64,000 bases of DNA from an uncultured Aquimarina sp. GTDB taxonomy: Bacteria > Bacteroidota > Bacteroidia > Flavobacteriales > Flavobacteriaceae. Where the stretch lies: contig CANMLL010000008.1 of the NCBI GenBank assembly GCA_947498775.1, forward strand, positions 1-64,000. The letters run 5' to 3'. The notes beneath the pieces are model-generated. The model did not search any database and was not told the DNA's origin. It was given only the letters and a program-made list of their open reading frames with translations. Positions 6,656-15,485 of the stretch are shown in pieces; within the stretch, counting starts at the first letter, position 1, and every line of letters starts with the position of its first letter. The translations under genes were made by a program, and so were the position numbers.

Positions 6656-9640
6656 ATGATTGATAATAAGCAAATACAACTTTTTCGATCTTTATTCAAA
6701 GGTCGTGAGGATGTTTTTGCTTTGCGATGGGAAAAGTTAAATAAAAGTGGCTACATGCCAGCCTATTCGTATGACCCATATATGTATCGTTTGCATAAAC
6801 AACGAGGGGAACATTCAAAGATTATAAGGATAAAACTTATTTAAGACTAGATGATTATCAATTGTCAAAACATTTAGCAGGTGAACATTTTATTGGGATT
6901 TACCCACTTTTAAAAGATAATACTTCGTGGCTTATTGTTGCTGATTTTGATAAAAAAGATTGGAAAGAACAAACTCAAAAGGCTATAAAAGCCTGTTTAG
7001 AGCATAAAATTCTTGCATATTTAGAACGTTCACGTTCTGGTAATGGAGGACATATCTGGATATTCTTTAATAAACCTTATCCAGCTATTAAAATTAGAAA
7101 AATAATACTATCCCTGTTTGAGCAAGCAGGAGTTTTTTCCGTTTTTGATAAGAACACTAGCTTTGACAGACTGTTTCCAAATCAAGATTATTTATCTGGT
7201 AAAGGTCTGGGTAATCTTATTGCTCTTCCTCTTCAAGGTAATGCATTGCAAAAAGAAAACTCCTGTTTTATCAATCCAAAAACATTGCTGACTTACCCAG
7301 ATCAATGGGGTTTTATAAAAGGAATAAATAGGGTTTCTGTAGCTCATTTAGATCATGTTTATAGTGAATTTCAAACGACAGAAAGCCAAGAAATAACGTC
7401 TAAAAACAATCTTATTTACTCAGAAAAGCTACAGATAACACTAAAGAATAGTATAATTATAAGCAAAAACGGATTAACCCCAGTGATTATTAATTTTCTA
7501 AAAGAACACCTTAATTTCTACAATTCTGATTTTGCTATAAAAAAGAAAATGGGGAGAAGTACTTGGCGAACCGAAAGATATTTTAAGCTTATAGAAGAAA
7601 AGGAAGATACTATTGAAATTCCAAGAGGTTTTGTAGGAAAGCTGATACGGTTTTGTAAACAGAATAACATTGATTATGATTTTTTTGATCAAAGAAAAAA
7701 GCTGGATACTATTAATATAATATCCACCATTCAATTATTAAACCATCAAAATACTCCACTTGATATTGCTTTAAAAAAAGATTTCGGGATTATTGTTGCC
7801 CCTCCCGGTTCTGGAAAAACTATTATAGGCATGAAACTTATAGAGCAGAAGAAACAACCAGCTCTAATCATTACTCATAGAAAACAAATTGCCGAACAAT
7901 GGGTGGAGAGAATTGAAACGTTTTTCGATATTCCTAAACGGGATGTAGGTCGAATAGGTCAAGGCAAATCAAAAATAGGAAAACAAATAACGGTTGCTCT
8001 AATTCAAACATTGGTAAAAAAACTCAATACCAACAATGAAGACCTTAGAGCTGTTTTTGGTACTGTAATTATTGATGAATGCCATCACATTCCTGCAAAA
8101 TCTTTTCGAGAAGTCATTCATCTATTATCGCCCTATTATCAATATGGGGTTGACAGCAACACCTTTTCGTAAAAACAATGATGAAAAAATAATGTTTTTC
8201 TATCTTGGAGATATTATTTCCGAAATCAAACCAAATCAAATAGATACCTATAAAAAGGCAAAACTTATTGTTCTTGATACTACCCTTGATGTACCTTTTA
8301 ACTCTAAAACAGATCATTTCGAGACACTTTCCAAAATATTAATCCATGATTCTGAAAGAAACAAACTAATTTTAAATGATGTTCATGATGAGCTAAATAG
8401 TGGTCGAAAGGTTGTAATTATTACAGAAAGGACAGCACATATTCAAGTTTTATATCAATATTTAAAAAGCTATTACGAAATTATTACAATTTCAGGACAG
8501 GATAATAACAATGACCAGAATACAAAATGGAAAAGTATTCAACAAGGAAATTATCAAGCAATTATTACTACTGGGCAATATTTTGGAGAAGGTACAGACA
8601 TTCAAGATATCTCTTGTCTTTTTCTTGTATATCCTTTTGCTTTCAAAGGGAAACTCATACAATACATTGGACGTGTTCAACGCTCGGAGTTAAAGCCCAT
8701 CATTTATGATTATAGAGATAAACACATATCGTATCTGAATAAATTATTTTTAAAACGTAATACGTATTATAGAAATTTAGATCGACAAGCCACACTTTTT
8801 GACGATTTAGATGAAACTATAAAGCATAGTAAAGAATACAGCAACATTGATAAAGTAATACGTATTGCTGTTAGCGATCTGGATTTTCATTATGGAATGG
8901 TTTGTTTTTCATATACCCATAATCTTACAAAAACAACACTTCAATTTGAAATAGAAAACGAAGAGATACAGCCAGAATTTGAAGTGTTGAAACCTTACTT
9001 TTCTAAAGTATTACAATCGAAATTTATCTCTGTACATATTCAAATTGAATTCGAAAACAATATCAATGTATCCCAATTAGCTACTTCTATAGAAATTGAT
9101 CGAATTAATAAAGAAATTATCGAAAGCGTAAAATTTCAATTTATTGATCATAATTTCATAAGAAACAGTAGAATCACAGAAAATGAAGGATTTGAAGAAA
9201 AGCTTGTCAAGAAAATAGATGCCCTTTTTAATTCAGAAGATAATCTGCTAGAATCTATTTTAAAAAATAATAGGTATGTTCATAATAGACAGCTCTACTA
9301 TTTGGCAAAGCATCATAATTACAAAAAGATGAAAATTAGATATGTTTTACATCCGTTTTCATTTGTTTTTTTACTTGTGGGAGAACAGAAATATCATATT
9401 ATTTTGGAGACTTTAAACACTAAAGAAGCTACCTATGTGTGGCATCTTAGTAAAGATTCAACTCAGTTTAGAGAGGATTTAGAACTCATAAACCAAAAAA
9501 TCAACTTAATTAGAAATAACGGACGTCAATATTTTTTAGAAAATAGCAAAGAAAATTTTAGTAGAATTATCCATGATTATAGTGCAAATGAAAAAGGATT
9601 TTATAAATGGAAAAATGCCTTAGAAGAACGATTGTTTTAA
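6656..9640 (+). pseudogene. TOTE-type archaeo-eukaryotic primase plus SF2 helicase, two frameshifts
   Basis: Three consecutive frames (6656-6844, 6862-8172 read through from about 6810, and about 8150-9640) join into one protein of about 994 residues. The first part (LFRSLFKGREDVFALRW..KSGYMPA) and the next (HLAGEHFIGIYPLL, catalytic VADFD, then SGNGGHIWIFF) form the primase domain of TOTE conflict systems. The helicase part has Walker A APPGSGKT (7798-7821), IIDECHH (8068-8088), LTATPFR and the motif VI-like IQYIGRVQRSE. The frame moves 2 to 1 at GGGG 6806-6809 and 1 to 2 at GGGG 8146-8149, so the shifts are compensatory. Both lie in G homopolymers, so assembly error is a serious alternative to true decay. 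Such proteins are linked to defence against invading DNA. I see no other broken motif. Confidence 0.75.
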
Positions 9641-9694
9641 CTAGTAATTGATTAATACCAGATCTCTCATTATTAGATATTGATATTATATGAT

Positions 9695-9729
9695 CGGTGA
9701 GTTATTTAATATAAGAAAATCACTCACCG
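9695..9729. repeat. Inverted repeat near the element end
   Basis: CGGTGAGT (9695-9702) and ACTCACCG (9722-9729) are perfect 8-bp arms 19 bases apart. The right arm is part of the CTCACCGAATCGCGCACC stretch that has a relative near the other element end (around 4484). Possible recombinase arm-binding site, but the function is not shown. Confidence 0.4.
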
Positions 9730-9758
9730 AATCGCGCACCATTTTAATCAAATTCTGA

Positions 9759-9794
9759 CATTTTATTTGATATCAGATGATATCAAATAAAATG
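9759..9794. repeat. Perfect 16-bp inverted repeat, 4-nt spacer
   Basis: CATTTTATTTGATATC (9759-9774) and its exact reverse complement (9779-9794) flank AGAT. It lies between the broken primase-helicase gene and the tmRNA terminator, inside the element end. It resembles a dyad operator or recombination core more than a terminator, because the stem is AT-rich with no GC-rich base. Confidence 0.6.
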
Positions 9795-9801
9795 AAAAAA
9801 A

Positions 9802-9824
9802 CCCGTAAATATTTAATTTACGGG
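9802..9824 (-). terminator. Rho-independent terminator of ssrA
   Basis: On the minus strand CCCGTAAAT-TAAAT-ATTTACGGG is followed by seven T, about 28 bases after the tmRNA 3' end. The same hairpin is duplicated at 4227-4249. Confidence 0.75.
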
Positions 9825-9852
9825 CAAATGATATCAATTGACATCAAATTTA

Positions 9853-10250
9853 AGTGGAGTCGGAGGGATTCGAACCCTCGTCCAAACAAGTAACACAATA
9901 GCTTTCTACACGTTTAGTTTTTGTTTAATTTTCGTCGATAAGAAAGACCAAAAACCGCCAAATTATCGCTTATTCTCAATTAAGTTTCAAAACAATATCG
10001 AGATCCTATTGTTTCTAGGTTTACTTTTACGATACCTCATGATCAATCGCCGCAAACCAAGGCTCTTGAGAGGTATCCTGCTTGCCCACCTAGTGGGCCG
10101 AGGCATTATCCTACTAAAATTCAGATTATGCAGCTAGGGCGTAGTTATTCTCGCCGTTTAAAAAAGTGAAATAGATATTAACGAGCATTAACTTCATAGC
10201 TCGACGTGCTTACCATCCTATTAATCTCGCTGTCAAAACCAGTCGACCCC
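9853..10250 (-). ncRNA. ssrA: tmRNA
   Basis: The minus strand begins GGGGTCGACTGGTTTTGACAG at 10250 and ends with the T-arm GAGGGTTCGAATCCCTC and acceptor end CGACTCCA at 9855. The acceptor strands GGGGTCG and CGACTCC pair over 7 bp with one G-U. The CCA tail is not fully encoded. The tag frame (10155 to 10126) reads GGC GAG AAT AAC TAC GCC CTA GCT GCA TAA, giving GENNYALAA, the flavobacterial pattern ending in the LAA protease signal. tmRNA rescues stalled ribosomes together with SmpB, which is not in this window. Its 3' end also served as the integration site of the neighbouring element. Confidence 0.95.
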
Positions 10251-10272
10251 AGATTTTTAATTCTAAATTAAG

Positions 10273-10290
10273 AATTCTGAATTCAGAATT
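10273..10290. promoter_or_regulatory. 18-bp palindrome upstream of ssrA
   Basis: AATTCTGAATTCAGAATT is a perfect palindrome centred about 31 bases upstream of the tmRNA 5' end and within the space shared with the divergent oxidoreductase gene. It may overlap the ssrA promoter -33 region. A regulatory role is only suggested by position. Confidence 0.35.
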
Positions 10291-10364
10291 ATGGTTGGCA
10301 AAGATAACTATAATTGTCATATCTTTAGCCGCAATTTAAACTACAAAAAATATACCATTTCTAT

Positions 10365-11573
10365 ATGACCAAGTTCGGTATCATTAAAGAACGTAAAAAT
10401 CCGCCAGATCGTCGTGTTGTTTTTTCTCCAGATGGCCTTAAAAATGCAAAATCAAAATTTCCAGATGCTTCTTTTGTAGTGGAAAGCTCCGATATAAGAA
10501 TTTTTAAGGATTTAGAATATGAAGAGGCTGGATTTACCGTGACCAATGACATTTCTGATTGCGATGTGTTTCTTGGAGTAAAAGAAGTGCCAATTTCGGC
10601 ATTAATACCTGACAAAAAGTATTTTTTCTTCTCTCATACCATCAAAAAGCAACCGTATAATCGAGGCTTACTTAAAGCAATTCTTGATAAAAATATCGAA
10701 TTGTATGATCACGAAGTTATTGTAGGTCCCAGGGGTTTTAGATTAATCGGTTTTGGACGATATGCCGGGATTGTTGGAACATACAACGGATTTAGGGCCT
10801 GGGGACTAAAACACAATACGTTTACATTGCCAAAGGCAGAAACGCTGAGCGATCAAAAAGACCTGGAATCACAATTAAATAGGATTTCGTTACCCAATAT
10901 AAAAATTGTACTTACCGGAAAAGGAAAAGTAGGCGGTGGTGCCAAAGAAGTACTCGATGCTATGCAGATTAAAGAAGTTTCAGTTGAAGAGTATTTAAAT
11001 AAAACTTTTACCGAATCCGTATATGCACAAATTGACGTGCTGGATTATAATAAACGTAAAGATGGACGCGTATTAAATAAAAATGATTTTTATACCAACC
11101 CTCAAGAGTATGTAGGAGACTTTATAAGATTTGCAAAAGTAAGCGACATGTACATTGCAGGTCATTTCTACGGAGATGGAGCACCATGTATCTATACAAG
11201 AGAAGATGCCAAGTCTGAAGATTTTAATATTAAAGTAGTAGCCGATGTTTCTTGTGATATTGACGGACCTGTTGCAAGCACAATTAGACCTTCTACAATA
11301 GCCGACCCCATTTATGGATATCATCCCGAAACTGAGAAAGAGGTCGATTATAAGGATCCAAATGCTATTGTGGTCATGGCGGTAGATAATTTGCCTTGCG
11401 AATTACCCAAAGACGCTAGCGAAGGGTTTGGAGATATGTTTTTGGAATATGTACTGCCTGCTTTTTTTGATGATGATAAAGATCACGTGCTACAAAGAGC
11501 AAGAATGACAAAAAATGGTAAGTTAACAGAAAGATTTAGCTACCTGCAGGACTTTGTAGATGGCAAGGAATAA
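10365..11573 (+). CDS. NAD(P)-dependent oxidoreductase, saccharopine/alanine dehydrogenase-like
   Basis: A 402-residue protein of the alanine dehydrogenase/PNT N-domain superfamily with closest overall pattern to LYS1-type saccharopine dehydrogenases. The N-terminal domain shows KERKNPPDRRVVFSPDG and SHTIKKQPYNRGLL. The middle nucleotide-binding part has VLTGKGKVGGGAKEVLDAM (about 185-203), a variant of the GxGxxG Rossmann motif. Conserved elements DVSCDIDGPVASTIRPSTIADPIYGYHP follow. The exact substrate cannot be read from sequence: lysine-pathway or another amino-acid dehydrogenation is possible. Divergent from ssrA, followed closely by pyrF (24 bases), so probably cotranscribed with it. 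Confidence 0.75.
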   Translation: MTKFGIIKERKNPPDRRVVFSPDGLKNAKSKFPDASFVVESSDIRIFKDLEYEEAGFTVTNDISDCDVFLGVKEVPISALIPDKKYFFFSHTIKKQPYNRGLLKAILDKNIELYDHEVIVGPRGFRLIGFGRYAGIVGTYNGFRAWGLKHNTFTLPKAETLSDQKDLESQLNRISLPNIKIVLTGKGKVGGGAKEVLDAMQIKEVSVEEYLNKTFTESVYAQIDVLDYNKRKDGRVLNKNDFYTNPQEYVGDFIRFAKVSDMYIAGHFYGDGAPCIYTREDAKSEDFNIKVVADVSCDIDGPVASTIRPSTIADPIYGYHPETEKEVDYKDPNAIVVMAVDNLPCELPKDASEGFGDMFLEYVLPAFFDDDKDHVLQRARMTKNGKLTERFSYLQDFVDGKE

Positions 11574-11597
11574 TTTTGTATTAAAGCGATAATAAAT

Positions 11598-12410
11598 ATG
11601 ACTACCCAACAGCTTGTTAAACAGATTTATAAAAAGAAATCTTTTTTGTGTATTGGCCTGGATGTTGATCTTAATAAAATTCCGAAGTATGTATTAAAAG
11701 AAGAAGATCCTATTTTCGAATTTAATAAAGCTATTATAGATGCCACGCACCATCTTGCAGTGGGGTATAAGCCCAATACGGCATTTTATGAAGCGTATGG
11801 AGTAAATGGTTGGAAATCTTTAGAAAAGACAATCAATTACATAAATGAAAAGTATCCTGAGATATTTACTATAGCGGATGCCAAACGGGGGGATATAGGA
11901 AATACCAGTACCATGTATGCTAAGGCATTTTTTGAAGATTTAGCTTTTGATTCGGTTACCGTTGCACCCTATATGGGGAAGGATTCTGTAGAACCTTTCT
12001 TAGCTTTCGAAAATAAACATACCATACTATTAGCATTAACCTCTAATCAAGGTGCTTTTGATTTTCAGACAAAAGATACCGAAGGTAAAGAGTTATATAA
12101 ACAAGTACTTGAGATATCTAAATCCTGGAAAAATTCAGAAAACCTGATGTATGTAGTGGGTGCTACCAAAGCTGAATATTTATCAGATATCAGAAAAATT
12201 ATACCTGATAGCTTTTTACTGGTACCTGGAGTAGGGGCGCAAGGCGGAAGTTTACAAGAAGTTTGTAAATATGGACTTAATGAACAAGTGGGATTATTGA
12301 TCAACTCATCTAGAGGAATTATTTACGCTTCAGATGGGGTAGATTTTGCAAACGAGGCGGCCGGAAAAGCTTTAGAGATTCAGCAAGAAATGCAGGAAAT
12401 TTTAAAATAA
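11598..12410 (+). CDS. pyrF: Orotidine-5'-phosphate decarboxylase
   Basis: A 270-residue protein of the longer (type 2) OMP decarboxylase group common in Bacteroidota. It decarboxylates OMP to UMP, the last step of de novo pyrimidine synthesis. Visible signatures are [15 protein letters not shown] (about 13-27), the catalytic [12 protein letters not shown] (about 92-103, the DxKxxDI motif), [16 protein letters not shown] and the phosphate-binding [11 protein letters not shown]. The length and all catalytic residues look intact. A terminator hairpin starts right after the stop. Confidence 0.95.
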   Translation: MTTQQLVKQIYKKKSFLCIGLDVDLNKIPKYVLKEEDPIFEFNKAIIDATHHLAVGYKPNTAFYEAYGVNGWKSLEKTINYINEKYPEIFTIADAKRGDIGNTSTMYAKAFFEDLAFDSVTVAPYMGKDSVEPFLAFENKHTILLALTSNQGAFDFQTKDTEGKELYKQVLEISKSWKNSENLMYVVGATKAEYLSDIRKIIPDSFLLVPGVGAQGGSLQEVCKYGLNEQVGLLINSSRGIIYASDGVDFANEAAGKALEIQQEMQEILK

Positions 12411-12412
12411 AA

Positions 12413-12453
12413 AAAAGAACAAGAATACTCTACATAAATATCCTTGTTCTTTT
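12413..12453. terminator. Bidirectional terminator between pyrF and a small minus-strand gene
   Basis: AAAAGAACAAG (12413-12423) pairs with CTTGTTCTTTT (12443-12453), an 11-bp stem flanked by A and T runs on both strands. It serves pyrF and the convergent small membrane-protein gene. Confidence 0.7.
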
Positions 12454-12479
12454 CAAATTAAATTAATGAATAAATCGAA

Positions 12480-12596
12480 TTAACGTCTATTTGCGTTAAA
12501 CACTTGTTTTGCATATCCATAGAGTCCATATGCAATGAACACTACAAAAAATGCCATTATACCATAAATGATAATGTTTAGTAAAACTGAATTCAT
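12480..12596 (-). CDS. 38-residue single-span membrane protein
   Basis: The minus strand reads MNSVLLNIIIYGIMAFFVVF then IAYGLYGYAKQVFNANRR and stop. One strongly hydrophobic span (about residues 4-25) is followed by a short positively charged tail, a classic small membrane protein with a cytoplasmic C-terminus. It has its own ATG, an upstream region of about 140 bases to the divergent gene, and shares the pyrF terminator. No family recognised. Confidence 0.6.
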   Translation of the reverse strand: MNSVLLNIIIYGIMAFFVVFIAYGLYGYAKQVFNANRR

Positions 12597-12736
12597 AGCC
12601 CCAAAATTTTTAATTATTAACTTATACTAATATAAGGATTTTTTTATTGAATTCCTATTTTAAATGATTAACTATCAACAATTTATGCTTTTTTTAATAC
12701 TTGTATAACGATCAAAGGTTTTAATAGATTAGCTTT

Positions 12737-13522
12737 ATGATACATACCGATCAGCTGGATAGAAAAATAGAAGTTTCTAATGTGCCCAAACGTATTGTTT
12801 CGCTGGTTCCTTCGCAAACTGAATTGCTGGTTGCATTGGGCCTAGAGAATATAATTGTTGGAGTAACCAAATTTTGTGTGCATCCAGAAAAATTAAGAAA
12901 GGAAAAAATAATAGTTGGAGGAACAAAAAATATCAACGTAAATACGATTAAAGAACTGAATCCTGATATTATTTTATGCAACAAAGAGGAAAACACCAAA
13001 GAAATTGTTGAAACTTTGCAAAAGGAATACACTGTTCATGTTTCTGATATTTTTTCGATAGAGGATGCATTAACCATGATCAAACAATATGGAGAGATCT
13101 TTAAAAAAAAGAGTAAGGCAACCGAAATCATCTCAAAGATAAAATCAGAACAGAAATCTTTTAAAAGTTATATGGCAACTGTTCCAAGAAGGAACATAGT
13201 TTATTTTATATGGAAAGATCCCTGGATAGCTGTAGGGAATACTACATTTATTGATCATATCTTGCAATTGAACGGTTTTAAGAATGTTTTCGGGTCTAAA
13301 AGCCGTTATCCCGAAGTCTCAAAAAAAGAGATAAGCTCCTTGGCAGAAGATGATCTGATTCTTTTATCCTCAGAACCTTATCCTTTTTCAGAAAAACATA
13401 TTTCAGCAATAAGAAAAATTAATAAAAGAGCAAAAATTGTATTGGTAGATGGCGAATACTTTTCTTGGTACGGATCTCGTTTGATTGATGCTTTTTCTTA
13501 TTTCAAAACGCTTCATCAATAG
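12737..13522 (+). CDS. Helical-backbone metal-receptor / BtuF-like binding protein without signal peptide
   Basis: A 261-residue protein of the Peripla_BP_2 (BtuF/FhuD) fold. The start RKIEVSNVPKRIVSLVPSQTELLVALGLENIIVGVTKFCVHP is typical of cobalamin-binding members, followed by VGGTKNINVNTIKELNPDIILCNKEEN and later YFIWKDPWIAVGNTTFIDHIL. There is no signal peptide or lipobox, which is common for this group in Flavobacteriia and leaves the location uncertain. No BtuC/BtuD transporter genes are nearby. It may bind cobalamin or another tetrapyrrole or siderophore. The B12-dependent IcmF and MeaB in this window make cobalamin attractive but unproven. Confidence 0.75.
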   Translation: MIHTDQLDRKIEVSNVPKRIVSLVPSQTELLVALGLENIIVGVTKFCVHPEKLRKEKIIVGGTKNINVNTIKELNPDIILCNKEENTKEIVETLQKEYTVHVSDIFSIEDALTMIKQYGEIFKKKSKATEIISKIKSEQKSFKSYMATVPRRNIVYFIWKDPWIAVGNTTFIDHILQLNGFKNVFGSKSRYPEVSKKEISSLAEDDLILLSSEPYPFSEKHISAIRKINKRAKIVLVDGEYFSWYGSRLIDAFSYFKTLHQ

Positions 13523-13612
13523 GGTAGTGGTACAAACATTTATATAAATACTGTTAACTCCATTCTTTATCTTAAATAAGTTTGTAGCTTTGAAGAACTA
13601 AACAACAAATCA

Positions 13613-14392
13613 TTGCTTAATTATTCAGTATACAACCATCCGGAAAATAAAGCTTGGGTAACTTTTGTTCATGGAGCAGGAGGAAGTTCTTCTATATGGT
13701 TTAGACAAGTTCGAGAGTTCAAAAAACATTTTAACGTACTTCTTTTAGACCTTAGAGGACATGGTAATTCTAAACCCGCGCTCAAAGATACCTTCAATTC
13801 AAAATACACTTTTGATTCTATTACCGAAGATATTGTTAAGGTTATTGATCAAGAGCGTATAAAGAAATCTCATTTTGTTGGAATCTCCTTGGGCACTATA
13901 TTGATTCGAAACTTGGCAGAGAAATACCCTCAACGTGTTCAAAGTATGATTATGGGCGGTGCTATTATGAAATTAAATTTCAGATCTCAGGTATTAATGA
14001 AATTGGGAATTGTATTTAAATCTGTAATTCCATACATGCTGCTTTACAAGTTTTTTGCCTTTATAATTATGCCTAAGAAAAATCACAAGCAGTCGAGATT
14101 GCTTTTTGCTAATGAGGCTAAAAAATTATACCAAAAAGAGTTTGTACGATGGTTCAGACTTACTTCCGAAATTAATCCATTACTGCGTTTTTTTAGAGCA
14201 AAAGACATCAAAATTCCTACATTGTATATTATGGGAGCAGAAGATTATCTTTTTCTGCCTTCAATAGAAAAAGTGGTTACTTCTCATGAATTATCCAGAC
14301 TCTTTATAATTAAAAACTCAGGACATGTAGTCAATGTTGAACAACCTGAAGTCTTTAATAGAGAAACTATTGCATTTATTGGGCAGTCTTAA
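13613..14392 (+). CDS. Alpha/beta-fold hydrolase
   Basis: A 259-residue soluble alpha/beta hydrolase. The oxyanion motif FVHGAGGSSSIWF (about 18-30) and LLDLRGHGNSKP precede the nucleophile elbow GISLGTILIRNLAEKYP (Ser in GISLG, about 101). The acid is in YIMGAEDYLFLP and the histidine in IKNSGHVVNVEQPEVF near the C-terminus, so the triad is complete. The start is TTG (13613), as no ATG is available near the N-terminus of the fold. The substrate cannot be predicted. No operon partner. Confidence 0.85.
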   Translation: MLNYSVYNHPENKAWVTFVHGAGGSSSIWFRQVREFKKHFNVLLLDLRGHGNSKPALKDTFNSKYTFDSITEDIVKVIDQERIKKSHFVGISLGTILIRNLAEKYPQRVQSMIMGGAIMKLNFRSQVLMKLGIVFKSVIPYMLLYKFFAFIIMPKKNHKQSRLLFANEAKKLYQKEFVRWFRLTSEINPLLRFFRAKDIKIPTLYIMGAEDYLFLPSIEKVVTSHELSRLFIIKNSGHVVNVEQPEVFNRETIAFIGQS

Positions 14393-14407
14393 AACAGAGG
14401 TAAAATC

Positions 14408-14587
14408 TTATAAGATTGATTGACTTTCCATTTTTTTAATTTGAGATAGTAGTTCACTTGCTTTTTCATGTAGTTGATCACTTCTTTTCTTGTCGGTAAG
14501 AGCAAGTTTATATGCGTTCTTAATCATTCTACAATACTTGTATTGTAGTTTCTGTAATTCGGTTTTATTTCTTAACCAAGCAAACAT
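14408..14587 (-). CDS. Lacal_2735 family small protein
   Basis: A 59-residue, highly charged helical protein (MFAWLRNKTELQKLQYKYCR, then MIKNAYKLALTDKKRSDQL and ending KKMESQSIL). The pattern MFxWLxxKxxLxKLQxKYxxLMKxAYxLxxxxRxxSDxxxxEAxxLLxxIxxLE is that of the Lacal_2735 family of small flavobacterial proteins of unknown function. The ATG is preceded by an A-rich stretch (AAAGAA). It is convergent with the hydrolase gene. Confidence 0.75.
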   Translation of the reverse strand: MFAWLRNKTELQKLQYKYCRMIKNAYKLALTDKKRSDQLHEKASELLSQIKKMESQSIL

Positions 14588-14732
14588 TCTTTCTTTGTAT
14601 TGTTTACTACAAAGTTACTTTATAAAGAAAATCGTGTATCTTAACAATGAGTTAACATAGCCTAAAGTTCTGATAAATATTCGTTTATAGTTTAACTATT
14701 GTTTAAGGCGATCTCTAGTCTGCATAAAGCGA

Positions 14733-15449
14733 TTAACGATCCTGCAAAGCAAATACCCTTCTTAGTAAATCGCTAGTTCTAGAGCTAAGCTTAGTCCTAA
14801 TTTCTTTCTCTTCTACGGCAATCATAGTATAAACACCTTTTAATGCTTCTTGTGTAACATAATCGGTAAGATCCGGGTTTACATTATTGGTAAGGGGTAA
14901 AGCGTTATATTTTTTGATGATATTAGACCAGATTTTATCGGCTCCTACTTTAGAAAAGGATCGATTGATTACCGGATTAAACTTGGCATATAAGGCGCTA
15001 TTTGTTTTGTTTTTTAAATACGTGGTTGCTGCCTCGTTATTACCCAAGAGAATCTGTCGGGCATCAGTAAATGTAATTTGTTTTACTGCGTTTACAAATA
15101 TTGGTGTGGCTTCTTGAACAGCATCTTCGGCAGCTCTGTTAAGAATTTTTAGACCTTCGTCGGCAAGATTACTTAATCCAACATCTCTTAACGTTTTATC
15201 AACTTTACGTAATTCCTGCGGAAGTAAGATCTTAACTAATTGATTTCTGTAAAACCCGTCTTTTTGGGTAAGTTTGGTTACCTGCTTATCAATTCCGTTG
15301 TCAAGTGCTTGTCGTAAGCCGTTTGCAATATCGATGTTGCTCACACCAAATCCACCACCAGAGGTTTGTGGAAGATTATTAACAACTTGTTGCAGTTCTG
15401 CACAACTGGACAACAGCATAATAGTAAATATTAAGATGACCTTTTTCAT
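14733..15449 (-). CDS. DUF4197 domain lipoprotein
   Basis: A 238-residue protein with lipoprotein signal MKKVILIFTIMLLSSC (Cys16), then a mostly helical DUF4197 domain (DIANGLRQALDNGIDKQV, DGFYRNQLVKILLPQELRKV, GADKIWSNIIKKYNALP, YVTQEALKGVYTMIAVEEKEIR). The family is widespread in Gram-negative bacteria, has no known activity and is exported. It is divergent from the PqqB-like gene, with 36 bases between starts, so the promoters must overlap. Confidence 0.85.
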   Translation of the reverse strand: MKKVILIFTIMLLSSCAELQQVVNNLPQTSGGGFGVSNIDIANGLRQALDNGIDKQVTKLTQKDGFYRNQLVKILLPQELRKVDKTLRDVGLSNLADEGLKILNRAAEDAVQEATPIFVNAVKQITFTDARQILLGNNEAATTYLKNKTNSALYAKFNPVINRSFSKVGADKIWSNIIKKYNALPLTNNVNPDLTDYVTQEALKGVYTMIAVEEKEIRTKLSSRTSDLLRRVFALQDR

Positions 15450-15485
15450 GATTTCTTGCTAGATTTGAGATTATAAACGATCAAT

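Larger units (their letters stand above)
4399..9867. mobile_element. Integrated defence element at the ssrA 3' end, no integrase
   Basis: The segment is bounded by a 16-bp direct repeat of the tmRNA 3' end (4399-4414 and 9852-9867). tmRNA 3' ends are well-known targets of tyrosine integrases. The cargo is an AbiE-type pair and a frameshifted TOTE primase-helicase, with no housekeeping genes. Short related repeats lie inside both ends: GCACCGAATTACGCACC near 4484 and CTCACCGAATCGCGCACC near 9722. No recombinase gene is present, so it is either a satellite moved in trans or a remnant. Confidence 0.68.

Noticed and set aside
6806..8149. Programmed frameshifting in the TOTE gene
   Set aside because: No X-XXY-YYZ slippery heptamer is in phase at either site. 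Homopolymer error or decay is simpler, so no recoding claim is made.
8511..8709. Two short plus-strand frames
   Set aside because: They are out-of-frame readings of the helicase part of the broken TOTE gene, which has clear motifs in its own frame.
9838..10137. 99-residue frame on the plus strand
   Set aside because: It lies inside and antisense to the tmRNA; its protein-like residues come from the tmRNA sequence.
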